A DNA stretch of 8,211 nt, from contig JAHDYN010000064.1 in the NCBI GenBank assembly GCA_023383735.1, positions 1-8,211 on the forward strand. The letters run 5' to 3'. The DNA is from Gammaproteobacteria bacterium. Its GTDB lineage: Bacteria > Pseudomonadota > Gammaproteobacteria > Steroidobacterales > GCA-2729495. This document shows, piece after piece, positions 1-6,226 of the stretch; the first letter of the stretch is position 1; each line of letters opens with the position of its first letter. The position numbers were made by a program, and so were the translations under genes. The notes under the pieces were generated by a model that had not been told where the DNA came from, searched no databases, and worked only from the letters and a program-made list of their open reading frames with translations.

Positions 1-779
1 TCGGCGCGCTGGCGAAGCGCGCGCGCGTGGCGCCCTCGGTGTTGCGCTACTACGAAAAGGAAGGCCTGCTGAGTCCGGGGCTGCGCACGGCAGCCGGCTA
101 CCGGCTCTACGGGCCCGAGGCGGAACGCACGCTGCTGTTCATCAACCGCGCCAAGCGCCTGGGATTCTCGCTGGACGATATCCGGCAGTTTCTCGCGGCC
201 GAGCAGCCGGCGCCGGCAACGGGCCGGAAGAAAACCGGGAAGAGCAAGGCAGCGCAGGGTGGCAATGTCGCCCGGATCGCCGAGGACCGCTTCCTGGAGA
301 TCGAGCGCCGGCTCACCGAACTGCTGGTTCTGCGGCATGAGCTCGAGGTCTTTCTGCGCGAGATGTCCGGCCAGCTGCCGGCTGCAGACGGCGCCCGGGA
401 ACTCTATCGCCGGCTGGTCGACCAGGTCTGCGGCCACAAGAGCACGCCGCGTACCGAAGCCGCCTCGCTGCGCTCGCTGATGAAGCGCATGGGCTGTGCG
501 CTCGCGTCGTGGGACCGGGGCGACGTGCTGGAGGTGCTGCGCGGCCGGCATATCCATGTCTGGCGCGAGCCCGACGGCTACACCGTCCTGATACCGGGTG
601 ACGATGCGCGGATCGGCGTCGCGCTACAGCAGATCGCCGCCTCCGAAGCCGGCTGCTCCGCCCACGCCGAGCCGCAGGTGGAACACACCGCCGAAGGCTA
701 TGTCTTCTCGGCCCACGGCGACAACGCCTTCCTGTTCGCACAGTTCTTCCTGGCCCTGGAACATCGCCCGGCCTCCTGA
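1..779 (+). CDS. MerR-family metal-responsive regulator with long C-terminal extension (5' partial)
   Basis: The product is a dimeric DNA-binding activator of the MerR family, probably controlling the metal-efflux ATPase just downstream. The frame is open to the left edge and reads GALAKRARVAPSVLRYYEKE, the classic MerR winged helix, so the GTG at 27 is internal and probably only two to four residues are missing. Numbering from that codon, the winged helix runs to about residue 55 (RYYEKEGLL, GYRLY and a DDIRQFL helix follow the family pattern). Residues 57-80 are a Lys/Ala/Gly-rich linker and 81-113 the dimerisation helix. C135 with H137 (VCGHK) sits where ZntR/CadR/PbrR proteins place metal-binding cysteines. 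Typical members end near 130-150 residues, whereas this one continues to 250. The extra domain contains C157, C210 and an apparent 40-residue repeat, and I do not recognise it. Assignment to MerR is firm. Zn/Cd/Pb sensing is inferred from the neighbour and operator. Confidence 0.92.
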   Translation, partial: GALAKRARVAPSVLRYYEKEGLLSPGLRTAAGYRLYGPEAERTLLFINRAKRLGFSLDDIRQFLAAEQPAPATGRKKTGKSKAAQGGNVARIAEDRFLEIERRLTELLVLRHELEVFLREMSGQLPAADGARELYRRLVDQVCGHKSTPRTEAASLRSLMKRMGCALASWDRGDVLEVLRGRHIHVWREPDGYTVLIPGDDARIGVALQQIAASEAGCSAHAEPQVEHTAEGYVFSAHGDNAFLFAQFFLALEHRPAS

Positions 780-789
780 CCCGGCCCCC

Positions 790-821
790 TTGACCCTGAA
801 GCTGCCTTCAAGGTCGATCAT
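790..821 (+). promoter_or_regulatory. MerR-type operator/promoter of the P1B ATPase gene
   Basis: A -35 hexamer TTGACC at 790-795 is followed by a 20-bp spacer and a -10-like GATCAT at 816-821. Within the spacer lies a near-perfect dyad, ACCCTGAAG (793-801) and CTTCAAGGT (806-814), eight of nine positions pairing across a 4-bp centre. An over-long spacer with a dyad between the two hexamers is the signature of promoters activated by MerR proteins, which untwist DNA to realign -35 and -10; ZntR, CadR and PbrR sites look much like this. It lies between the regulator stop (779) and the ATPase start (869). It therefore should drive only the ATPase, with a leader of roughly 40 nt. The exact -10 is the least certain part. 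Confidence 0.82.
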
Positions 822-853
822 GGCACCCTGCAACCCGGATATGCCGGGCTGGC

Positions 854-859
854 GAGGAG
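854..859 (+). promoter_or_regulatory. Shine-Dalgarno site of the ATPase gene
   Basis: GAGGAG lies nine bases upstream of the ATG at 869 and fixes that codon as the start. The resulting protein begins ten residues before the metal-binding domain, as is usual for the family. Confidence 0.75.
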
Positions 860-868
860 TGTCCTGCG

Positions 869-3184
869 ATGAATACGACTGTAGCGCCCACCGGGCCAAG
901 CCTGCGTCTCAAGATCGGCGGCATGGACTGTGGCAGCTGTGCGCTGACCCTGGAACAGGCCCTGCGCGGCATGCCGGGCGTCACGGCGGTATCCGTCAAC
1001 TTCACCACCGAGACCCTGGAAGCCAGCGGCCCGGTCCAGCGCGATGCCGTCGAAGCGAAGATCCGCAGCCTCGGCTACCACATCGTCGAGGGCACCGGGC
1101 CCAGACAGGCGCCCCGGCCTGAACTGCGCGGACTCAACGGTTTCCTGCGTTTCCTGTACGCCGAACGGCGCACGAAGATCGCGCTGCTGGTCACGGCCCA
1201 CCTGATTGCCGTTGCGCTCGCCGGCATGGTGTTCGGCACGGACTTCACGGAAATCGCCCTGCTGGCAACCGTCGTCATCATCGGCGCACCGATCCTCTAC
1301 AAGGGCCTGCGCTCGCTGCTGATCGCGAGGCACGTCACCATCGACCTGCTGATGGGCGTGGCCTCGGTCGGTGCGGTGGCCATCGGCGAGACGGGTGAAG
1401 CGGCCGCGGTGGTGCTGCTCTTTACCCTCGGCGAAGCGCTCGAAGCCTACAGCGCCGAGCGCTCGCGGGATGCGCTGCGCAGCCTCCTGTCGCTGCAGCC
1501 CGATGAAACCACCGTGCTGGAGGCGCACCACGGCGACCACGGCCCGCCGGCGGCAAAGGCCGAACACAAGCACGGGCCGGACTGCAACCATGAGGGCCAC
1601 GGCCACCAGAAGCACCAACCCGCCGTGCATTACCACCAGCGCCGCCACCCCACCTCCTCGGTGGCAGTCGGCGCGCGCATCCTGGTGAAACCCGGCGAAC
1701 GCATCCCGCTGGACGGCCAGATCATCGAGGGCAGCTCGAGCGTCAACCAGGCCGCCGTCACCGGCGAGAGCATGCCGGTGGACCGCGCGGCGGGTGACGA
1801 GGTGCTGGCCGGCACTGTCAACGGCGCAGGCGCGCTGACCATCAACGTGCTGCGCGTGGCCGGTGACTCCACCGTCGCGCGGATCGCGGGCATGGTGGAA
1901 AAGGCGCTGGCTGAGCGCACCCCCGCCGAGCGCTTCATCGACCGCTTTGCCCGCTGGTACACGCCGCTGGTCTGTGCGCTGGCCGCCCTGATCGTGGCCA
2001 TTCCGGTACTGGTCTTCGGCCAGCCCTTCCTCGACCTGCCGGACGGCACGCACGGCTGGCTCTATCGCGGACTCGCGATGCTGATCATCGCCTGCCCCTG
2101 CGCGCTCATCATCAGCACGCCGGTCACGGTCGTCAGCGCGCTCACCCGGCTCGCTTCACTCGGCGTGCTGGTCAAAGGCGGCGCACAGCTCGACCGCATG
2201 GCCAACGTGCACATCATCGCCTTCGACAAGACCGGCACGCTGACCGCGGGCCAGCCCGCGGTCACCAGCATCCTCGGCCGCGACTGCCGGCATGAGGCGG
2301 TTGCAGCCAACGACTGCAGCGTCTGCGAGGATGTGGTGGCCGTGGCTGCCGCCGTCGAGCAGGCATCGGAGCATCCGCTCGCCCAGGCAGTCGTCGCCTC
2401 GGCGCAGTCGATGGGCGTGTCCGGCCGCTTTCCGCAGGCGACCGGCATCACGGCACACGTCGGCCGCGGCGTATCCGGCGAGGTATCCGGCGAACGGATT
2501 TCGGTCGGCACCCACGAGCTCTTTGCGCATGGCGACAACTGCGCCGAACAGATCTGCGGCAGCGCTGCCGCCATGCAGTCCTCCGGAAAGACGGTGATGC
2601 TGGTCGGACGCGGCAACGGCATGCTCGGCTTCATCGGTGTGGAGGATCAGCCGCGCGCGGAAAGCCGGGCTGCGCTGGCCGAGCTGCACGCGCTGGACCC
2701 CCGCATGAAGACGGTCATGCTGACCGGCGATCACCGCAACGTCGCCGAATCGGTGGCTGCGCAGATCGGCGGGCTCGACGAAGTCCGTGCCGGCCTGCTG
2801 CCCGAAGACAAGCTCGGCGTGATCCGTCAGCTGCAGGCGGAGGGCACCGTGGCCATGATCGGCGACGGCATCAACGACGCGCCGGCGCTGGCGCAGGCCG
2901 ACATCGGCATCGCGATGGGCGGTGGCGGCACGGCGCAGGCCATGGAGACGGCCGACGTCGTGCTGATGCAGGACGATCTGCGCAGCATTCCGCTGGTGCT
3001 GCGCGTGAGCCGGCAGACGCGCAGCGTGGTGCAGCAGAACATCGCGCTGAGCCTGATACTGAAGCTCGCCGTCCTCGGGCTCGCCATCCCCGGCATCGCA
3101 AGCCTGTGGCTCGCCGTGCTGGCCGACGTGGGTGCGACGCTGATCGTGACGCTGAACGGCATGCGCCTGCTCCGGGCACGCTGA
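869..3184 (+). CDS. Heavy-metal-translocating P1B-type ATPase, ZntA/CadA (Zn/Cd/Pb) type
   Basis: This inner-membrane pump exports divalent soft metals (Zn, Cd, Pb) using ATP. The 771 residues contain every family landmark. An N-terminal HMA domain carries GMDCGSC (18-24), the Zn/Cd/Pb flavour of the motif. TM helices lie near 102-123, 126-150 and 156-194 (two). The actuator TGES is at 298-301, and TM5-6 carry the CPC metal site at 409-411. The phosphorylation motif DKTGTLT is at 453-459 (D453), SEHP at 500-503, TGD at 619-621 and GDGIND at 665-670. K732 and D753 in the last two helices are 21 residues apart, as are the ZntA metal-site residues K693 and D714. Oddities: a histidine-rich loop (219-260, 12 His) replaces the usual actuator loop, and a Cys/His cluster (C473, H475, C483, C486) lies in the N domain. 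The gene follows a MerR regulator and its operator. Exact metal preference cannot be read from sequence. Confidence 0.97.
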   Translation: MNTTVAPTGPSLRLKIGGMDCGSCALTLEQALRGMPGVTAVSVNFTTETLEASGPVQRDAVEAKIRSLGYHIVEGTGPRQAPRPELRGLNGFLRFLYAERRTKIALLVTAHLIAVALAGMVFGTDFTEIALLATVVIIGAPILYKGLRSLLIARHVTIDLLMGVASVGAVAIGETGEAAAVVLLFTLGEALEAYSAERSRDALRSLLSLQPDETTVLEAHHGDHGPPAAKAEHKHGPDCNHEGHGHQKHQPAVHYHQRRHPTSSVAVGARILVKPGERIPLDGQIIEGSSSVNQAAVTGESMPVDRAAGDEVLAGTVNGAGALTINVLRVAGDSTVARIAGMVEKALAERTPAERFIDRFARWYTPLVCALAALIVAIPVLVFGQPFLDLPDGTHGWLYRGLAMLIIACPCALIISTPVTVVSALTRLASLGVLVKGGAQLDRMANVHIIAFDKTGTLTAGQPAVTSILGRDCRHEAVAANDCSVCEDVVAVAAAVEQASEHPLAQAVVASAQSMGVSGRFPQATGITAHVGRGVSGEVSGERISVGTHELFAHGDNCAEQICGSAAAMQSSGKTVMLVGRGNGMLGFIGVEDQPRAESRAALAELHALDPRMKTVMLTGDHRNVAESVAAQIGGLDEVRAGLLPEDKLGVIRQLQAEGTVAMIGDGINDAPALAQADIGIAMGGGGTAQAMETADVVLMQDDLRSIPLVLRVSRQTRSVVQQNIALSLILKLAVLGLAIPGIASLWLAVLADVGATLIVTLNGMRLLRAR

Positions 3185-3196
3185 TCAGGGCGTGCC
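3175..3196. terminator. Candidate shared hairpin at the convergent gene junction
   Basis: A perfect 7-bp inverted repeat, GGCACGC (3175-3181) and GCGTGCC (3190-3196), surrounds an 8-nt loop that contains the ATPase stop codon. It lies exactly where the + strand metal-efflux gene meets the - strand MFS gene, so it would form a GC-rich hairpin in both transcripts. Neither side has a T-run, so it is not a canonical intrinsic terminator. It may act with Rho, or simply protect 3' ends. Terminator function is an inference from position. Confidence 0.4.
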
Positions 3197-3202
3197 GCAG
3201 GA

Positions 3203-4411
3203 TCAGGCCGAAGCAGCCGTCTTCGGCTCCGGCACCTTGATGAACATGAACCACAACCAGACCAGCGCAGTCAGGAACGCACCGCCGAGCATCGGGGCCG
3301 AGGGCACCACGCTGTAGACCAGCCCGCACAGGATCGGCCCGAAGATCATGCCGACCGTGGGTGCAGCCGAGAGCAGACCGGCCACCGCGCCCTGCTCCGC
3401 GGTGGTAACGCTGAGGCTGCCCGCGGCATTCAGCGCCGGCGCACAGAAGCCGAAACTGAAACCGAACAGCGCGTAGCCGACATACAGGGCCAGCACACCC
3501 GGTCCATACGCGATGATGAGCAGGGCGATCACCATGACGCCGAAGCCGAGCTTGAGCATCGTCGCCGGCGTGGCCTTCCAGCGTTGCAGCACGACCGCCT
3601 GCACGAGCACGGTCACGAAGGCCATCGACAGCAGCGCCACCATCATCGTGTGCTGGATGTCGACCGTTTCGGTCAGGCCGAAGCGGTCGGCGATGAAACC
3701 GGAAGTGATGGTCTGTATGCCGGTGAACACCCCGAAGACCACGAACCAGCCCACCAGGTAGGGCAGGATGCGCGGATCGAACACGCGCAGTTTTGCCGTC
3801 GGGCCGCTCTCCACGTGGCGCACGGGTTCGCGCAGACCGCGGTATGCCCAGAAACCGGCAGCCGCCGCGAGCATCGCTGCCGCGTACATCGGGAAGACCG
3901 GACTGACAAACACCAGCGCGCCGCCGAAGGCCGGACCGAGGATCGTGCCGAGGCCGCCCGACATGCCGACCAGCGCCATGCCCTGGGCGCGCGAGCTTTC
4001 ATCCGTGGTGTCGGCAATATAGGCCGTGGCCGCCGGACTGACGCCACCGACGACGATGCCGTAGGCCAGCCGCAATACCAGCAGCAGGACGAACAGGGGC
4101 CCGGCCGAAATCCAGCCCCACAGGCCGGCCTGCACACCCAGTGCCAGCGCCGCGTAGCCCAGCGTGTAACCCGCGAGCCCGATCAGGTAAACGGTACGCC
4201 GGCCCATGGACTGGCTGGCCGTACCCCAGCGCGGTGCGGAGAACGCCAGCATGACGTTCGAGGCCGCGATGATGAAACCGAGCTGCCACTCCTCGATGCC
4301 GAGCTGGCGGGCCAGCGGCGCAAAGATGACAAACAGCAGGGACTGGCCCATTCCATAGGTAATGAGGCCGACCAGCAGGATCAGACGATCCCGCGGCAGG
4401 GAAGCAGCCAC
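3203..4411 (-). CDS. MFS transporter, 12-TM DHA1-like (drug/metabolite efflux type), substrate unknown
   Basis: This 402-residue integral membrane protein of the major facilitator superfamily probably works as a proton-coupled antiporter. Twelve hydrophobic segments form two six-helix halves split by a polar loop near residues 195-212. The TM2-3 loop carries a motif A remnant (RWGTASQSMGRR, 61-72) in which the usual Asp-Arg is Gln-Ser. TM4 carries the motif B arginine (R114). TM5 carries antiporter motif C (GMSGGLGTILGPAFGG, 149-164), partly echoed at 345-363 in the second half. Motif C points to export rather than uptake. The start is GTG at 4411, supported by AGGAG seven bases upstream (4419-4423). 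It follows aceK by 40 bp on the same strand with no evident terminator, so cotranscription with the glyoxylate genes is likely. The substrate cannot be predicted; a link to organic acids would be guesswork. Confidence 0.92.
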   Translation of the reverse strand: MAASLPRDRLILLVGLITYGMGQSLLFVIFAPLARQLGIEEWQLGFIIAASNVMLAFSAPRWGTASQSMGRRTVYLIGLAGYTLGYAALALGVQAGLWGWISAGPLFVLLLVLRLAYGIVVGGVSPAATAYIADTTDESSRAQGMALVGMSGGLGTILGPAFGGALVFVSPVFPMYAAAMLAAAAGFWAYRGLREPVRHVESGPTAKLRVFDPRILPYLVGWFVVFGVFTGIQTITSGFIADRFGLTETVDIQHTMMVALLSMAFVTVLVQAVVLQRWKATPATMLKLGFGVMVIALLIIAYGPGVLALYVGYALFGFSFGFCAPALNAAGSLSVTTAEQGAVAGLLSAAPTVGMIFGPILCGLVYSVVPSAPMLGGAFLTALVWLWFMFIKVPEPKTAASA

Positions 4412-4418
4412 AGAGAAG

Positions 4419-4423
4419 CTCCT
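4419..4423 (-). promoter_or_regulatory. Shine-Dalgarno site deciding the GTG start of the MFS gene
   Basis: On the minus strand AGGAG is followed by seven bases and then GTG at 4411-4409. The next in-frame methionine is at residue 21, inside the first membrane helix, so GTG is the sensible start. Confidence 0.65.
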
Positions 4424-4451
4424 GTATTTCTCGAGATCCGACGAGCGGAGG

Positions 4452-6203
4452 TCAGGGGGTCGCTAGGATATGCGAAATCTGCCGTCGCTGGTACGGCACG
4501 ACCTCGAGATGCTCTTCTGCAGCGTGCGCCGCCTTGAGTCGCCGCCAGTAGTCCGGGTCCAGCAACGCGGCGTGATACTTGAGAAATTCATCGCGCAGTT
4601 CGCCGCGCAGGCCCAGGAACTCCAGGAACTGCGCCGGAAACACGTCTTCCGGCCCCACGTAGAACCACGGCTCGGCGCGCATCTCCTCATCGTGATCGCG
4701 CGCTGCGGGCAGGTCCCGGAACCGGCACTCGGTCACCAGGCACAGCTCGTCATAGTCGTAGAAGATCACCCGGCCATGGCGCGACACGCCGAAATTCTTC
4801 AGCAGCAGATCGCCGGGAAACACGTTGCTGAGCGCCAGATCACGGATCGCCTGGCCGTAGTCACGGATCGCACGGCGCGCGGCTGCGGGTTCTGCCTCGC
4901 GCAGGTAGACATCCAGCGGCTTGAGGCGGCGTTCCAGATAGCACAGGTCGATGATCAGGTCGTCGCCGTCGAGACGACAGGTATTGGCAGCCGATTCCAG
5001 CAGCTCTTCGAGCAGCGCCGGTGCAAAGCGTGCACGCGGGAAGCGCAGGCGGCGGAACTCCTGCGCATCGACCAGCCGGCCGACGCGGTCGTGACGGAAC
5101 ACGAAGCGGTACTTCTCCATCACCTCCTCGCGTGAGGAGGTCTTCGGGTACGCGAAGCGATCGCGGATCACCTTGAAGACCAGCTCGCTGGAGTTGAGCG
5201 TGAACACCACCATGACCATGCCGGGCACGCCCTCGGCATGCACGAACGGGTCGGTGGAGGCAGCGAGGTGGCGGAACAGGCTGCGGTAGCGCTCGGTCTT
5301 GCCCTGCTTGGCGCGGCCGAGCACGGTGTACAGCTCGTCGACGGGCTTGCCCGGCATGATCGAGCAGAGCCAGCGCACCACCGGCTCGACCACCGCCAGG
5401 TCGGCGTGGAAGTAGGAACGCGAAAAGCCGAACAGCGGGCGCAGCTCGTAATCCGAAATCATCACCGTGTCGGCAACGATGCCGGATTCGGGATGTGCAA
5501 AGGCGATCACCAGCGGAAAGGTCCAGCCCTCGCCACCGATCCTGCCCACCACATAGGCGCGGGTGGCGCGGTAAAAAACCGGCTCCAGCACTTCAAGGCG
5601 GACCGGCTGCGGCGCGAGTCCGCGCACCGCCAGCACGCTGCTGATCTCCGCGCTGATGAAGCCTGCCGCACGGGCGGCATCATGCAGTTGCGCCGCCCAC
5701 GGCAGGCCGGCCAGCAGGGATGCAAGGCCCTGTTCGAGCCCGTCCTGCAGACTGATCCCGACGACCGGCGCCGCCTTCTCGTGCGGCTCGCCGGCTTCGG
5801 CGACGAACTCCACGGCCGGGTTCACGCCGATGGTTGCGAAGACCTTGCGTGTCAGGGAATTGAAGAAGGTGTGGTGGAACTGGCGGTCGGGGCACTCCGC
5901 GGTCAGCCGGGCGTATTCCGTCCTGGCGGCATTCCAGGTGGCCTCCTCCGCGATGTGCCGGCCCAGCGTGCCGACCAGTCCGGCCAGGCAGCGTTCGACG
6001 CGATGATCGTACAGCTCGATGCGCTCAACGGCATCGCGCTGGCCGAGCTGCCACTCGCGCGCCTCGAAACGCCGCTGCGCACGACGCGTGATGCCGCGAA
6101 AGCCCTCGTTGTAGTCCTCGAAGGCGGCGAAGATCGCCTTCGCCGCACGCACGGCGAGTGCGTGAACGGCAGGATCGTGACTACTGCCGTCCATCGCCCT
6201 CAC
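4452..6203 (-). CDS. aceK: Isocitrate dehydrogenase kinase/phosphatase AceK
   Basis: This bifunctional cytosolic enzyme phosphorylates isocitrate dehydrogenase to inactivate it, and removes the phosphate again, setting the split between the TCA cycle and the glyoxylate bypass. The length of 583 residues is close to the 578 of E. coli AceK. The N-terminal regulatory half covers about 1-315, followed by the kinase-like domain. The glycine/hydrophobic ATP loop VPGMVMVVF is at 326-334 and the ATP-binding lysine is K344. HDRVGRLVD ends in D379, equivalent to E. coli D371, which is needed for phosphatase activity. FPGD (D465), N470 and the DYDE metal-binding segment (D483, D485) complete the site. 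All fall at a constant +8 offset from the E. coli enzyme, so the active site looks intact. GTG at 6203 lacks a clear ribosome site; ATG at 6194 with GAGG just upstream is a plausible alternative. It is the third gene of an aceB-aceA-aceK run. Confidence 0.97.
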   Translation of the reverse strand: MRAMDGSSHDPAVHALAVRAAKAIFAAFEDYNEGFRGITRRAQRRFEAREWQLGQRDAVERIELYDHRVERCLAGLVGTLGRHIAEEATWNAARTEYARLTAECPDRQFHHTFFNSLTRKVFATIGVNPAVEFVAEAGEPHEKAAPVVGISLQDGLEQGLASLLAGLPWAAQLHDAARAAGFISAEISSVLAVRGLAPQPVRLEVLEPVFYRATRAYVVGRIGGEGWTFPLVIAFAHPESGIVADTVMISDYELRPLFGFSRSYFHADLAVVEPVVRWLCSIMPGKPVDELYTVLGRAKQGKTERYRSLFRHLAASTDPFVHAEGVPGMVMVVFTLNSSELVFKVIRDRFAYPKTSSREEVMEKYRFVFRHDRVGRLVDAQEFRRLRFPRARFAPALLEELLESAANTCRLDGDDLIIDLCYLERRLKPLDVYLREAEPAAARRAIRDYGQAIRDLALSNVFPGDLLLKNFGVSRHGRVIFYDYDELCLVTECRFRDLPAARDHDEEMRAEPWFYVGPEDVFPAQFLEFLGLRGELRDEFLKYHAALLDPDYWRRLKAAHAAEEHLEVVPYQRRQISHILATP

Positions 6204-6226
6204 CGGGAGCGCTGCATGCGCGGTTC

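Noticed and set aside
27..29. GTG at 27 as the true start of the MerR regulator
   Set aside because: The eight preceding in-frame codons encode the expected first helix of the MerR winged-helix domain, so the gene must begin before the window.
834..848. Small hairpin CCCGG-ATATG-CCGGG in the ATPase leader, considered as a riboswitch or attenuator
   Set aside because: Five base pairs with no alternative structure or T-run; frequent by chance at this GC content. The MerR operator already explains regulation.
820..1122. Possible leader peptide or overlapping frame starting at ATG 820
   Set aside because: The ATG falls within the inferred -10 hexamer, so it would not be in the mRNA from that promoter, and the frame then just shadows the ATPase.
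818..2053. 411-codon open frame on the minus strand opposite the ATPase
   Set aside because: Its product is an Arg/Gln/His/Asp-rich composition without recognisable domains, typical of the antisense of a GC-rich gene, and the opposite strand encodes an unmistakable P1B ATPase.
3207..3227. Inverted repeat GCCGAAG / CTTCGGC near the 3' end of the MFS gene, considered as a terminator for the ATPase transcript
   Set aside because: It is within MFS coding sequence, has a 7-nt loop and no T-tract; the repeat at 3175-3196 is better placed.
3584..4537. 317-codon open frame on the plus strand opposite the MFS gene and the end of aceK
   Set aside because: Highly charged Gln/Arg/His-rich translation with no hydrophobic core or motif; spans two genes of the other strand.
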